DNA of 64,000 nt from Terramyces sp. JEL0728 (lineage: Eukaryota > Chytridiomycota > Chytridiomycetes > Rhizophydiales > Terramycetaceae): contig JADIIU010000040.1 in NCBI GenBank assembly GCA_027603945.1, positions 1 to 64,000 of the forward strand, written 5' to 3'. Numbering within the stretch: the first letter of the stretch is position 1; each line of letters begins with the position of its first letter. Both the position numbers and the translations under genes were made by a program. The notes below the pieces were generated by a model. It saw only the letters and a list, made by a program, of their open reading frames with translations, made no database searches and was not told where the DNA came from. Shown piece after piece: positions 22,101 through 36,670 of the stretch.

Positions 22101-25100
22101 ATCTAGAAAATACCCTATCCTTATTCAAGGTCCCACATCTGCTGGTAAAACTAGTATGATAGAGTACCTTGCCAAGTGCACTGGCCATCGATTTATTAGA
22201 ATCAATAATCATGAACATACTGATTTGCAAGAGTATCTAGGCGGATATATGAGTAACAATGAAGGCGTGCTTGTTTTCCAAGAGGTGCCTTTTATTAATG
22301 TAGGGAGTACTTGTTGAAGCATTGCGAAAAGGATACTGGATTGTGCTTGATGAACTTAATTTGGCACCAAGTGACGTTCTAGAAGCGCTTAACAGATTGC
22401 TTGACGATAACAGAGAGCTGTTCCTGGCTGAAAAACAAGAAATGATTAAACCGCATCCAAATTTTATGCTCTTTGCGACTCAAAATCCAGCTGGCCAATA
22501 CGGAGGTCGTAAGCAATTATCCAGAGCATTTCGAAACAGATTCTTGGAGTTGCATTTCACAGATATCCCCGAACATGAACTTGAAACTATTTTGGAAAAA
22601 CGGTGTCGAATCGCACCTTCTTATGCAAAGAAATGTGTCGCAGTTTACAAGCAACTGTCGCAGAATAGAGATGCATCCAGGATTTTCCAAGGACGGCAAT
22701 CATTTATCACTTTACGTGACTTATTTAGGTGGGCACTTCGAAATGCTGTGGGCTACGAAGCGCTTGCACAAGACGGGTACATGCTAATTGCCGAACGAGT
22801 GCGAAAACCAGAAGATCGACAAGTGATCCAATGCATAATTGAAAAAGAGCTCAAAGTAAAACTGGATATGCAAAAGTATTATACCGACAAATTTAGCGAA
22901 ATCATCACCCGTTTTACAGTCCAACCGACAATTGTGTGGACCAGAGCCATGAAGAAGCTCTTTGTCTTGATTCACAATTCCACTATTTTTGCAGAGCCTG
23001 TGTTGTTGATTGGTGAAACTGGGTGCGGAAAGACAACTGTCTGTCAGTTGCTAGCTAGTTTGTTTGGACAGCAGCTGCATATTGTTAATGCGCATCAAAA
23101 CTCCGAGACTTCGGATTTTCTTGGAAGTCAACGACCTGCACGAAATCGCGATCAATATGAAGCTCAGCTTCGACAAGCTTTAGTTCCTTTTAACGCTGAT
23201 GAAAATTTAACTTTGGGCCAGCTGGAAGAATTTGTAGCCAGCCTAAAAGCACAAAACACAGATGTTGGCGAGCTCGAAGGGCTGATTACAAAGGCCAAAG
23301 CTTTATTTGAATGGCATGATGGACCCCTGGTTCAAGCTATGCAACAAGGAGATATGTTTTTGCTGGATGAAATCTCGCTAGCCGACGATTCAGTGCTTGA
23401 ACGTCTAAACAGTGTTTTAGAGCCTAGTAGACAACTAACTCTGGTAGAAAAGAATGGAACAGATATATTTGAAATTAGAGCGCATGGAAAATTCCAATTC
23501 TTTGCGACAATGAATCCAGGCGGTGATTATGGCAAAAAAGAACTTTCTCCTGCCCTCCGCAATAGATTTACTGAAATTTGGGTTCCTCAAATATCCGATA
23601 AACATGATTTGCAAATGATTATTTCCAACAAGATGAGGATTGAAAATTCAGAATATTGGGCAATCAAGATTCTTGAATTCTTGGATTGGTACGCCGGTGA
23701 ATTGAACAAGGCTATAGAATCTATATTTTCGTTGCGTGATGTGCTTGCGTGGGCTGGATTCATTGTAAATGTATCTCCTGTAATTGGCATTCCTGAAGCG
23801 TTCTATCATGGCGGCTGTATGGTCCTAATTGATGGGATGGGTGTTAATCCACTTCTTGGTATCGTCGGTCCGGCCAAATCTGAAAGCATGAAAGCCAGAG
23901 AAATGTTGCTCCAGGTTGCTAATATGCATAATGGAATTTCAGACTTTGACAATGTCACAATTCAGGTTTCTAGCACGAATGTCGGAGTTGAACCATTTGT
24001 AGTTCCTTTTGGAAATTGCCCCCCAAAGAATGTGTCGTTTACATTGCAAGCACCAACTACGCTTCAAAACTGTATGCGTGTGTTGCGGTCTATGCAGCTG
24101 ACTAAACCTATTTTACTTGAAGGCTCTCCTGGTGCTGGAAAAACTTCGTTGATTACATCTTTAGCCGCGATTTCAAGGCATAACCTTATTAGAATCAATT
24201 TATCCGAACAAACAGACTTGATGGATTTGTTTGGTTCGGACTTGCCAGTTGAAGGTGGCAGTGGAGGCGAATTCTCGTGGAGGGACGGACCTTTCTTGAA
24301 AGCCATGCAAGATGGTGATTGGGTTTTACTTGACGAACTTAACTTGGCATCGCAGCAAGTGCTGGAAGGGTTGAATGCATGTTTAGATCACAGAGCAACC
24401 GTTTATATCCCTGAATTGGACAAACACTTTTCGTGCCATCCAGACTTTCGTGTATTTGCTGCACAAAATCCGCAAGCTCAAGGGGGTGGCCGTAAAGGGT
24501 TACCAAAGTCATTCGTCAATCGGTTCACTCTTGTATATGTGGAAGAATTGACCAAAGAGGACTTGATCTTTATTTGCAAGAATTTGTACCCCCAGCTACC
24601 CTCGGCGACTAGCGAAAAGATGATTGAATTCAATGAAATTATCAAAAGGGAAACCATGGATTTGCATAACTTTGGCTGGTTGGGTGCGCCGTGGGAATTT
24701 AATCTTCGCGATATCCTCAGATGGATAGATTTGATGATTAAAAACGAAAACTATCACAATCCGGCAGAATACCTGAATATTCTTTATGTGCAAAGAATGC
24801 GCACTGATGAAGACAGGGAAAGTGTCCGTAAGATATACCATGATGTGTTTGGCGAACTTCCTGAAGTAGTGCTGGAATCCCCATATTTCAAACTTACAGA
24901 TGAATTTTTAGTAGTTGGAAATCAAGTATGCAGAAGGACTAATAATCGTGGAACCCATAAACATGGCATACCGGTTGACGGGCTTCAAGTTATGGTTTCT
25001 TCTTTGCCAATTATTCACTCTTTGCTGATGTGTATCAAAACTAGATCGACTGCGTTACTGGTAGGGCCTACTGCATGTGGCAAAAGCAGCTTAGTCAGAC

Positions 25101-28100
25101 TGTTGGCACAATTCTGTGGCGAAAAACTGGAAGAGTTTTCATTGAACCCAGGAGTTGACGCCCTTGAACTTTTAGGCGGATTCGAACAAGTAGATTTAAC
25201 GAGATGTGAACAAGAAATCTTGGAGTACTTTGCAGATATTGTTGAACGTATTACCCGGCAATTATTATTGGAACAAAACATTAGATCTGCAATCGAACTG
25301 TCACATTTTTGGGTTTCAATTGAAAATAGCACTGATTTGCCAAGAAACATTGGGATGTTTGCTGAATTTTTGGAATCTTTGAAACCGCTTATGAATGATG
25401 ACAACCTGTATCTATTCCTTGCTCAAAAAATTGCGAATTTCAAAAAGTTGTTTGAAGGTGGAACCGGAGGGCAGTTTGAATGGATGGATAGTACATTGAT
25501 TACGGCTTTAGAAAGAGGATACTGGCTCTTGGTCGACAATGTCAATCTGTGTTCTTCTAGTGTTTTAGATAGACTCAACTCCTTACTTGAAGTCGGAGGC
25601 AGCTTGGCTGTCAATGAACGTGGGTTGGTGAATGGAGAGGTAAAAATCATCACACCTCATCCAAACTTTAGAATATTCATGACTATGGATCCTAGACATG
25701 GCGAGATTTCCCGTGCAATGCGAAATCGGTCAATTGAAATATTTATCTCTGATTTCTACAATTATTCTGAAGCTGGAAATGTCGACGTGATGAAATTGCT
25801 TACAGAATACGGTTTGCCTGGAATATTTGCTGCAAAATCATTCCTCGATGCCGAAAAGCATCATTTAATGGCAAAGAACGATGTTAGACTTGCTGTAGAA
25901 AGGCTGAGAAGAGGGCAGGAGTGGAAATTCTTGTTTTCTTCTGTTGAAATTAGCTTAGAAAATTCACCTGAAGAAATCCTTTTGGGTTATGATAGCTGGC
26001 CCTTACGCAACTCTGGACAACTGCTTGCCCAAAACTCGACTGTTTCTAATGCATTACACAAAATCAGCATTTTGGCCAATCTTTTGATATCTGACAATGT
26101 TCAACTTTTGTCGCCAAATTCCTTTGAAAATGTTCCATCCAAAGAATATTTGATTGAAGCAGCTTGTAATTTGATATGCCAATTTGAAAATTCATCCAGC
26201 GAAAGCGTTATTGCAATATTAGAGTTTCTGGAGGAGGAATTCCTTGATGAATCGCTTTTTTGGGTGACTGCAATTCTAAAGAAATGCTCTGTTTCAAATA
26301 GAGAATCTTTGTATACTGAAATATCAGCAAGGAATGCTCAAATATTACAAACAGCCAACTTGGGTGATATTGTAAATACCTTGGTAATTAAATGTTAATC
26401 ATTAGCCTTTAGATTTGCGCAAGAGCGGGATCCACACCTTGAAACATGCTACCAATGAAGCCTACTCTGATTTAATTACCCAACTTGCAGTAGAACGAAT
26501 CGTTAACTGCAATGTTCTGGAGGAAACCGAAATTTATGATAGATGCGGAGAAACAGAATCGACCCTGGCTCAACTTTCATATATGGCACACTTTAAGAAA
26601 ATCAGAGTGTCTAGCCTACCGCATGTATCGGTAAAATACTTTTATCCACTTTTGGAAAGTATTCATGATTACTGCCTAGGCGGAGATGGGAACTCTGCTG
26701 TTGGAATGGATTTATTGCAAATCAGAAAAGAGCTTTTTGAATGTTTAGAACACACTGAATTCAAATTTGAAATGATCATTGTAACAATAGACAAATTATA
26801 CGGATTTTTGCAGAATACAGGAGATCTGTCCCATGTAAATCTTGAAAATATTAAAAATGTGCTGTTAGAACTAACCAGCTCTCTATCGTATGATAAATAT
26901 CAATCGTGCTGTACTTTATGGAATTCCGCATCAAATTTGACTTTTGTAGATGAAAATCTTTTTGCTCTATTCTGCCAATTCAAAACACTGGATTTCCAAA
27001 TGTCATTATGGGAGATGAATCCACAAGGTATGGTTATTTTTAATTCAGACTGGTTTGTAAAAACAGCAGATTGGAGTAAATGGTCTAAATTTAAGGTAAT
27101 GGTCATTGAAGCTGTTGCTACTTTGCACTTTTTGAATGATCAAGTCAATATTGAACAGGAATTGCTGTCTGTCCTCGAAAAAGTTCCTCAGGTATGTCTT
27201 TTGCTAACAAGTCTATTATCCTGCCCAACGATGACATTGAAGAATTGAAACCGGATATGCAGCTTGTCGATTCTGCACAGAAAATGTGTACAAGATTTAT
27301 GTTGTGGCCCATTAATGACTTGAATTGCATTATTACTGAAATGAAATGGTTGAAAATGCTGCAAGAGCTATTAGCCCATGAAACCCCAGTAAACTTTGAC
27401 TAATGTTAGAATCTTCAGGGCTTAAGGTCACTGATTACCGAAACTCTACCCTATATGATAGCAAACACTTCCTTCACTCCATTGCATTTCGAACCATCGC
27501 AAAGATTAGCTTGGTATGTTGACTCTAGCAACACTTTGAAAATTTCAGGTGATTTATTCGTAATGTTAGATGAATCGACAAAGACTTTCTTGTCAACTAC
27601 GATGAAAGAAGCATTGCTGCAATGGAATAAGGCGTTATGGGCAAATGGACATACCTTCTGGAATAGACATCTGTATGACGAATCTTTAAAGAGTTTGATA
27701 AATGGTGAAATAGCGCCGTTGATCTACAAAGAGGTGGACATTAATTTACAAGATAATTCAAGCGATTGTCTTCATCCAATAGTTTCAAGCCAGTCTGGTG
27801 TAATCTTTGCTATGACAAAACAAATGAATGATGTTCCGCTATATTCGCTGGAAAGCAAATTAGAGCAGCTGCTTACCTTGCAGAGGGAGCTTTCCGAACC
27901 TTGCACAGAGATGCTCGATATCCTTTGTATGGACACAGAAATCTTTGTCAGCCAATTGATGGACTTTTTCGGCCTATTCAATGCCGCGTTGCAAACCCCA
28001 GAAGTTGCTCGCATTATTCAACTTTTATCCAAGCCGTACAACGGCGCTAAATTCCAGGAAATTGCTATTCTCCTGGCAAATGTCTCTCTGCTTACCGATT

Positions 28101-31100
28101 TGGTAAAAGACAAAATGATATGGATTTTCAGTCACTTGCACTTGATTATTGAAGATCCGAAACATGATGAGCACTTTACGCGAGGTATGTTATGGACGGC
28201 GTATTCTTATTGCTATATCAATACGTATATTCCAGACTTCCCTATGGATCCTGTTGCGGGCCGTAAAGCAAAGCTGCACTTTCTCTCGAAAGAAATGGAC
28301 GAGCTAATTTCCTCTCTGCTGATTGAACAAGAATATCAGTTTATTACTTTTGGAAATTCAAACATATTTGATCAACAGACAAGGCTCGGCACATTGCACT
28401 CGTTGCAAGCTGAACAGAAGAAATTAAAATCCAGGATGCCACTTCGCCCAGAAGTGTCTCAAATGAAAGATCTGTACCTTGAAATGCAAAACTTGAAAAA
28501 CAATGTCTTGTCGGACAAAGCCGTCTCCAGCCTTGCGAGATCATTGGAGCAACCTTCCTTTGCTGATTACCAAAAGGAATCTTCTTTGCAGGAGCTGCTG
28601 TTGTCAATTGTAAAGAGATTGGAAACCAGATACCAACATTACAATGACCTTTTATACCCATTAATTTTGTCCATCTACCAAATGAAGTACGGTCTACGAT
28701 ATTTAAAACAAAAAAAGAAGAATTCAAACAAGCAATTTGTGGACCAAATTCTAGTTGATCAACTGCAATTTGTCAAACTGTTTGACACGCAAGGAATTGC
28801 GGAAAAGCTCCAAACACTGGAAAAGCTCCCAACAAAAGACGCGCAGGATATGTCTATTAAGCTATCTGCACATTTAGCTTATTTAAATCAGATACTATCT
28901 TTCAAGGCAACACTTGTAGACAAAAATGCAGATTTAAATTTAATTATTCATCAACAGTTCAACTCAATTGTCAATTTATGGTCATTTGCAGAGGAGCAGA
29001 GGCTATCTAAATTAGAACAAGATCAAAGTTTGTATAAAGCCCGCTTAAATGAATTCCAAACAAGTGATGAATTCGACGATGAGGAATTTAGAAAGCTATT
29101 CCCAGATTTCCAACAGGAGTTTGCCGATTTGGACGTCGATCCTAACGGGCAAGACCATCTGCCGGCAACGGTTGCTCCAGTCATATATTCAGTTTTTAAC
29201 GAAAAAGTCAACTGGAATATCTGCAACCTGTTTGACAAGCTGAATCGTTCGGATGAACAGAATTTTGAAACTTTATGGAAAAGCTCCTATGAAAATTGCT
29301 TTAATTGTGCTGTCGCTTTGGCTCAACAGTATAATGTGGTTGCTCCTCCGGAAATAGATTCACTGTGTAGAACCGGATTACTCTATGTTACAAAGAACCA
29401 TATTGATAAAATCAAATACCCAATGATACAAGGAGCTGGCCAGCTCTACGATTTTTACAACGACCCGAATGTCCATCAAGCGAGCAAACTTAAGCCAGTA
29501 ATTTTAAGCTACGAAGCTGCCTTAAACAAGGCACTGCAGCAATGGCCAGCGCATGCTGTCCTTGTCAACCTCGCGCTCATTTGCCGAAGAATTCTGTCGT
29601 TCCCGGTAACATCTCCAATTATGAAACTACTCACCGGTTTAGAATTGCTGCTTGTCAAGTCTGCAGATTGGGAAAACTACTCCAGTAAAGAATATTCACT
29701 GAAAAGTGAATTAATGGAAGTTACCAATCTAATTATTCAGTGGAGAAAATTGGAATTAGAAACCTGGAGAGAATTGTTGGAAATTGAAAACAGAAAGTGT
29801 TCTGAAAGAGCTTCTTCCCATTGGTTCCATTTGTGGAAAATTATTACTGGGCTTTCTAGCCACCAGGTATATATTTGCTAATGTAAGGGTGATGATTTAT
29901 CGAACAATGAAATGCTAAACGATATTCTCCAATCTCTTGACGATTTTTTGGTAGGATCTTCAATTGGTGAATTTAAATCAAGGATGAATATGGTAGAGTC
30001 ATTTAGGAATTACTTGGCATCCACCGAGAAAGCTACACCAGTGACTACCTTTGTCAAGGATGCGCTCCACAATGTCCACTCATTCTATCAACAATTTGTT
30101 CCATCAATCGATCATTCAATTGAACAAATCCGTAAACCTATTCTAAAGGAGCTGCGAGAATATGTTAAAATTGCAAGTTGGAAAGATATCAATGTGTTTG
30201 CTTTGAAAGAAAGCGCAACGAGGACTCACCACCACTTGAACAAGTTTGTAAAAAAATACCGGCTGGAATTACTGATGCAAGTTAAGGAAGTCATTGCAGC
30301 TTACCATGAAAATATGCCCCAGCTCAAATCAATTGAAAAAATTGAAATAACGGTTGGCAAATTGCAAAACAATTCATTCTTGTTTATTTCGAATGCCTCC
30401 ATGAAAGGGAAACTGCCTTATTTTGTACCTGTAGATTCGAGAATGTTGCAAGCAGAAAAATTGTATTTGAAAGCAAAGTCATTTGGTCAGGGGCTACTTG
30501 CGCAGACTGACTACTTTGATACTGCTACTTATTTGGACGATTTTAGCTCTGCAATCATTGAAAGGACTCAAGAATTCAGAGACATGAATTCTGGACTAAG
30601 CGCCGGGTCCAAAACAGCAAAAGGGCAAAAGATGATTAGGAAAAAGGCTCTTGTAGACTTGATAAAGACGCTTAATTTTATTGGCCTTAATCCAAGGTGC
30701 AGCCATAAATACTCTGGACACCAAGCTTCAGAGTATATGTACTCACGTCCCGACCCAGAGTTCTCAACTCTAATTGGTGCTTGTGAAAAGTATGGCATTG
30801 CTTCTCAAGTTACGGGTTTAGCCCCTGTAATCGAACGGGCAAACCTTTATTACTATCGCAATATAGCCCGCCTAGGAGCAGTTAGGAAACAGCTTGCTAG
30901 TCACTCCCCTGACATTTCGTCGATGGAAAGGGAATATTTCATTGGCTATTTGGATGATTTGTTGCACATGAGCATAGAACACCGGTCTGTTTTTTCCAAC
31001 TTGGCAGAGAAAATGTCCAACATCATTGAACACCTGATTCAACTCAAAGACATGGACGAAACCAAAAATCCAAGCACTCGCGATGGCACATCATTGTTGA

Positions 31101-34100
31101 AAGAAGCTATAAACCTGGTTTCTGGAATGTACACTTTAATTGTGCAAACTTCAAGTGCTTTGGGTACTTTATCGAATGTGGATTCCGAAGTTTCAACTGC
31201 TTTTGGCAACCTACACATTGAATCACACAATTTGCTCAATAATCTGAAGACTTTTAGCTATTTTGTGATTCAGGAAGAAACCAAATCATTAGCAACTCAA
31301 AAAGTGAACTCTATCATTGCCGACGTAAACTGCTTACAAAAGAAGTGTTTGGACACTGTCGACATAATCACTATGAAATACCCAGCTTTGGATTTCATTT
31401 GCTCCGCGTTGAAAACATACCTTCATCAAAGTCAAGCAATATTTGTAGCGGAGGAAGCCGTAGCAGAAGAATCGTTAGGTGGTTGTCTCAACACCTTAGA
31501 TGCCTGCCTTGATAATACGTTGCTGGTTATTCAAAAGCTCCAATACAGAACAGAAATCAAAGAAACAAATCAGGATGAAAACGACTTTGGATGGAAATCA
31601 AAGCAGTTGTACAATTCCAATATACAACTGGTATCCTCTACGCCGATTGCAAGTTTCGACCACTTGTATGCCAACATTCGCCGAGGATTTGCAATGTGGA
31701 GTTCCTTTTTATCGAGCAAAACTGCAAGCACTGATGACAAATGCATTCTTCAAAACTCATTGCAAAGACTATACCCTATAGTCCACCAATCCATTTTGAT
31801 GATTTTTTATAGATTACATGAACTTGTCCTATTCCACAAGTCGCTCGCTAAATTTCAGTACATTCTTTCAAATACCTTTTACTCTTTGTTAAAGGATGGA
31901 TTCTGCATTCCTAAGCTAGAAGAGAATGATGAAGATGAAGGTGATATGCAAGATAATGTTGATGGAATGGGTATTGGTGAAGGTGAAGGGAAAAAAGATG
32001 TTTCGGATGAAATTGAAAATGAGGATCAAGTTGAAGGGCTGAAGAATGATGCCGACAAAGCTCCCCCTGCAGATAAAAACGAAATGAAGGAAGAAGATGA
32101 TGCTATTGAAATGGAGAATGATTTCGATGGTGTCCTGGAGGATGTTTCCGAAGACGAAAACCAGGATCAACAGGAAGAGGAAGACGAAAAGGAAGAGCAT
32201 GACGAGCAAATGGGCAATCTGGATGATGATTTAGCAGATGTCGTTGATGAAAAGATGTGGGGAGATGAAGATCAGGACCAACAAAATGGAAAAGATGAAA
32301 AAACTGAACGTGACTCTTCCCTTGAAAATCCTGCTGGAGAGTTGGAAACTGCTGCTCAAGAAAATGCCACAGAAGACAACCCCTCTAAAGAAGAGCAAAA
32401 GGATGCCAAGAAAGAGCCTGAGCCTCCAAATGCTTTGGATAACAAGGGCGAAGATGAAGAAGGGAAAATCAACAAAGACACCATAGATAACTTTGAAGAA
32501 AATCACGGCATTGATGTAAAAGAGGAAAATGGGCTGGATGACAAAAATGAGGAAGATATGGAATTGCCTGAAGACTTGGACTTGGATGGCGACGATGACG
32601 GGATAGAAGACCTTCCAGATAATGAAAACATTGGAGAATCAACTGAAGAACCCGAGCAGACTGGTGAAATGGATCTAGATGATGCTAATCAAGAGCCACC
32701 AACGCAGGAAGAAAGCCATATACCAGATTTGGAAGAACTAGAACAAATAGATCAACCTAATGCAGATGAAGCTGAAAATCCAGAAGAAAGTGGGAATGAA
32801 GAGGAAGAACATCCTGAAACAGAACCAACTCACGGATTAGGTGAAAATAATCCAGAAGTAGACGAGCACCAGGACCAAGAAGGTGAAGTTCAAGGCGCTG
32901 AAGCCCAAGAGCAAAATAAAGCAGAATCAAATCAGCCTTTTGGGGTTGAAGGTAAAGGAGGAGATCGCTCAGTTCAAGATGAAAACCAGAATGCAGGAAA
33001 TTCGACTGAACCGCAGGATTCAGCAGAGGATATGAATATGGAAGACACTCAAGGCGAGAAGACCAACAAAAATACTTCAAAAGCAGAGGGCAAAAACAGC
33101 CTCCAAGATAAGGATAGGTCTTCCCAGCCAAACCCGCACCGTAGTGTTGGCGACGCAATGGAAAAATGGCTATCCAGACTTCGAGATATTGCGGATAGTG
33201 TTAATGAAAAGTCTCCCGACTCTGGAGATAAGAATGAACAGGAGGTTAATGTTGAAAATGCAGATTTTGAATATGTAAAGGAAGACGATAAGGATCAAGG
33301 AGACCATCAAGCCCTAGGAGTAGCGGACCAAGACCAACTGGAGAAAATGGATAAGCAAGCGCTTGGCGAGGAAGGTGATAACACCGATGGAGTTCAGGAT
33401 GATAGTTCGATGGATTTGAATGATTTAGACAAGGATAAATCTCCTGGAGAACCAACAGCTACAATCGAGCCTATTGAACGAAACGAAAACAAAGGTGTTG
33501 GCGGACAACTAAAGTCCAAAGTAGAGGACGACGACGAAATGGATATAGACAAAGATGATATTGCAGAACCTTCAAACGAAGAAATAGATGAAATTGAATC
33601 TACTTTCAAAGCTACAAAAATTGATGATCAGCTTGGCGATGACACTGACAGAGTCATGGAGATGGGTTCAGACGAGAGTGTTTTGGACTACGATCAACTG
33701 AGATTGATGCTAGAGCAGAAAATGAGCGAATGGAGGAAGAGTGGTCAAGATCCACTCATAGCAAAGGATTTATGGAAGAACTACACCACTTTAACCCGCG
33801 ATTTATCGTTCTTGCTTTGTGAACAATTGAGGCTTATTCTAGAGCCTACTCTTTCCACAAAATTAAAAGGAGATTATAGAACTGGCAAAAGGTTAAATAT
33901 GCGCAAAATTATTTCATACATTGCCTCCCAGTTCAAGAAAGACAAGATTTGGCTGAGAAGAACAAAGCCGTCAAAGAGAACGTACCAGATCATGATTGCG
34001 ATTGACGATTCTCTTTCAATGTCTTCCACTCATTCTGTTCAATTAGCTTATGAATCGCTGACATTAATTACAAATGCCCTGTCTCAACTGGAAGTTGGTG

Positions 34101-34612
34101 AAATAGCTGTTGTTGGTTTCGGTGAACAAGTGTCGTTATTGCATCCATTTGAAAAGACATGGTCTGATGAAGCTGGTGCACAAGTCCTCCAATCGTTTAC
34201 TTTCAAGCAAGAGAAAACTAAAGTCAAGCTGCTTATGGAGCAATCTTTAGAAATCCTAAAACACTCTCGGCAATTATCTCAAACCAGTGACTTGTGGCAA
34301 TTGCAGCTTGTTCTATCAGATGGCTTGTGCGATGATCATGAATATATTAAAGCAAAGGTTCGTGCTGCAGCCGAAGAAAGAATCGCCATGGTGTTTATTA
34401 TGCTGGATACCAGACCAGAAAAAGACTCGATTCTTAACATGTCAAGCGTATCCTATGATTTTGACGCAGCAACAAACAAGCCAATACTCAAAGTTGAACG
34501 ATATATGGACACTTTTCCATTTGATTATTACGTAGTGGTTAGGAATATTGAAAAGCTGCCCGAAATTCTATCAGACACTCTTCGACAATTTTTTATGTTT
34601 ATCAATCAATAA
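19144..34612 (+). CDS. MDN1: Midasin (MDN1/REA1), AAA+ ribosome-assembly ATPase, nine exons
   Basis: Exons 19144-19382, 19402-19656, 19676-19965, 19985-22284, 22304-26383, 26406-27191, 27212-27388, 27410-29866, 29888-34612; introns 19, 19, 19, 19, 22, 20, 21 and 21 nt. The spliced frame is 15309 nt, 5102 aa, near yeast Rea1 (about 4900). This dynein-like AAA+ protein strips assembly factors from pre-60S ribosomes. All six AAA modules are visible by P-loops: GEEGSGKTAL, GETGTGKTTV, GPTSAGKTSM, GETGCGKTTV, GSPGAGKTSL and GPTACGKSSL. The matching Walker B motifs run from IEDIDLA to LDELNLA; the sixth is degenerate (VDNVNLC). A helical linker (27-31.9 kb) and an Asp/Glu-rich region (31.92-33.64 kb) follow. 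The C-terminal MIDAS domain has IAIDDSLSMSS at about 33994-34026. One exon junction interrupts AAA3 (22285). Apparent breaks are introns, so this is not a pseudogene. Confidence 0.98.
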
Positions 34613-34639
34613 AATTGCCATATTAATCATAAAGATATA

Positions 34640-35890
34640 TTATATGATTGTGGATTTCATTTGGATTTGGTCAAATATCAACTCCTTGATTCTCCTGTCA
34701 AAATGGCTGGTATTGTCAATCACCAAACAACTGGCGCTTGCGGCTGCAAGCCCGTGTTGATAAGCTATACTTGCATTCTAGTATTACTATTAATGTCTAC
34801 CTTTGTGTCTAAATATTCCAGTAAAAATATTGCTGAACAAGTATCTCCCGCGCCTAGTGGATTTAACAGCAGCTCTTGTGAATCGCCCATACTGGCCAAG
34901 TTTTGATGCGACCCGACTCTAGCTTGGAATGCTTCGCCAGTTGCTTCTGGTAAACTTGAAGCTATTGATGAAGATAGTGGTGAGCTACTAAAATCGTAGT
35001 CTTGTATAACATTTTCTAACAGTGGAATATCGTAGGTATGCATTTTGGTTTGCGCTTCTTGTTCGAATAAATAGGCTGTCGAAGGACCGTCTGTGTCAGC
35101 TACCAAATACCTGTAATCGCTAGTATATTCAAATGATACTGCTGAAGGATAGTTTTTGCAACATCAACGACATCCATTTCCTCGTGCCCTCCTATTAATT
35201 TCCTTGATTCCTCGCTGTTGATTTTTAAAATATTAACTTTTCTTGTGTTTAAACATTCAATATTCTGATATGCGTCCAATAACACTACACAGTCATCTGG
35301 TTTAAGTTGAGCAATTAAAGAGTACGTGGAGCCTGAAATACCGGGAGGTAATGTTCCACATAGCGCAATTCCTTCCAATCGCTTTGAATTTGGGACTATT
35401 TTTTTAACTGTTTCTTCCAGAATTTGTCTTTCTTTGATTTCAATTCTACCGGCAGGTTCCTGTTGTCAGCTACGATTACAATTAGCTCTGTCATAAATCC
35501 AGTTTTTTTGTCCAAAACAGTGGTGCATGTCCTGGTAGTCTTTGATATAGGAACTAGTTTAAAAATAATTACTTGTTATATGCTCAATCGAGAGTTCGTC
35601 CAAGTACGAGACAATATATGAACCAGTCATACCCCCAGTCATTTGCAATACTGTAATCTTGTCTGTCTCTCCATATTGAGAACAGGCGATTGCAAAATTT
35701 TGGCCTTTGCCTCCAATAGAGTTGCATTTTCTAGCTGCTCGGTTAACATGTCCTGGCCGAAAATTGTCGAAATGCAGAGTAGATTGAAAAGCCGGATTTA
35801 ATCCTATCATTAGAGATATATACCGACGACTAAAACCTCTCTTGACGTTGTGACTGGGACTGGCGTCTTTGGGGTTTTTCGCAGACTCAT
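34640..35890 (-). CDS. PfkB-family carbohydrate kinase (1-phosphofructokinase/LacC-like)
   Basis: Exons 35890-35824, 35803-35573, 35553-35480, 35459-35111, 35090-34788, 34764-34640; introns 20, 19, 20, 20 and 23 nt; 382 aa. Features are GLNPAFQSTLHF, the first PfkB signature (CNSIGGKGQNFAIA), RTCTTVLD..TGFMTELIEP, ALCGTLPPGISG, and the second signature NPLGAGDTCSAIFL with the catalytic Asp. It ends with HGLAAASASCLV. The NPA start and TELIEP segment are most like 1-phosphofructokinase/tagatose-6-phosphate kinases, not ribokinases; the exact substrate is not shown by sequence. A Ser-rich insertion of about 45 residues precedes the GAGDT motif. It converges on midasin, with 27 bp between stop codons. 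The 23-nt last intron is the longest simple intron here. Confidence 0.9.
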
Positions 35891-36109
35891 TTTAAATTCG
35901 AAACTAATTTGCAAACTTTAATTTTTCCCATCACCATCAATGCGCCTTATCAAAAAGTCAAAAGCTGATACCAGGTGATGGTGATAATACCTTGCTTGGC
36001 TTGCAAATCCCACTAGAATTAATTTGCTTTCAGCCAGTTGATACAAGCAGGATACACCCCACACTTGATTTGAATTTCGGCAATACACAAAATTGTAAAA
36101 ATGGATATA

Positions 36110-36670
36110 TTACCAAAATGCAGGAGTGTCCTCAGAAATATTGCATTGGAATAGCACCTTCTGGGGCAGTTTTACTGGAACGGGCTTAATAATCTCACTT
36201 GGAGATTTTCCCAATTGGCTTTCGTCTGTTACAAAATAATCATGGATGTATGCATCTAAAACCAACATGTAATCCGTTTCTTCTTTGGGAAGATATTTTT
36301 GAATTGACTGCAATTCGCTTTCGCTGAATATCTTTGACAGCTTTTCTGTGTCTTGTCCAGCGGCAAGTCTCAACGGTTGCAAAGTTGGATAGTACAGCGA
36401 ACTGTTTCTAGGGCCAATTGGTGGTTGCGTTGACTGTCTATCTAGTCTAGTGGTATCAGTTAATCTATCAGAGTTTGGATGTGCAATTTCGTTTCTATTG
36501 ATTGTTTTATCTATTTTGACTTCACGCAGATTTATATTTGATTGGTTTCTACTAGATCTAGGTTTTTTACAGATATACACACCGAATACGCATGCGACAA
36601 CCAGTGCGACGCATGCAAGATATGAGTACATGGATCTATGATCTAATGAATCACTGGCTTGTGCAGGCAT
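36110..36670 (-). CDS. Single-pass membrane protein, unrecognised
   Basis: A 186-aa open frame with ATG at 36668-36670. A short polar N-terminus (MPAQASDSLDHRS) is followed by one transmembrane helix (MYSYLACVALVVACVFGVYI) and a basic stop-transfer (CKKPRSSRNQS). A cytosolic region of about 150 residues ends with an acidic/helical segment (SESELQSIQKYLPKEETDYM). No known domain is recognised. The topology resembles a type III signal-anchor protein. There is no intron and the codon use is like its neighbours. It could be an adaptor, but function is unknown. Confidence 0.6.
   Translation of the reverse strand: MPAQASDSLDHRSMYSYLACVALVVACVFGVYICKKPRSSRNQSNINLREVKIDKTINRNEIAHPNSDRLTDTTRLDRQSTQPPIGPRNSSLYYPTLQPLRLAAGQDTEKLSKIFSESELQSIQKYLPKEETDYMLVLDAYIHDYFVTDESQLGKSPSEIIKPVPVKLPQKVLFQCNISEDTPAFW

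Noticed and set aside
19144..34612. Midasin as a frameshifted pseudogene with eight breaks
   Set aside because: Every break is removed by a GT...AG segment of 19-22 nt and the full AAA1-6 to MIDAS order is intact.
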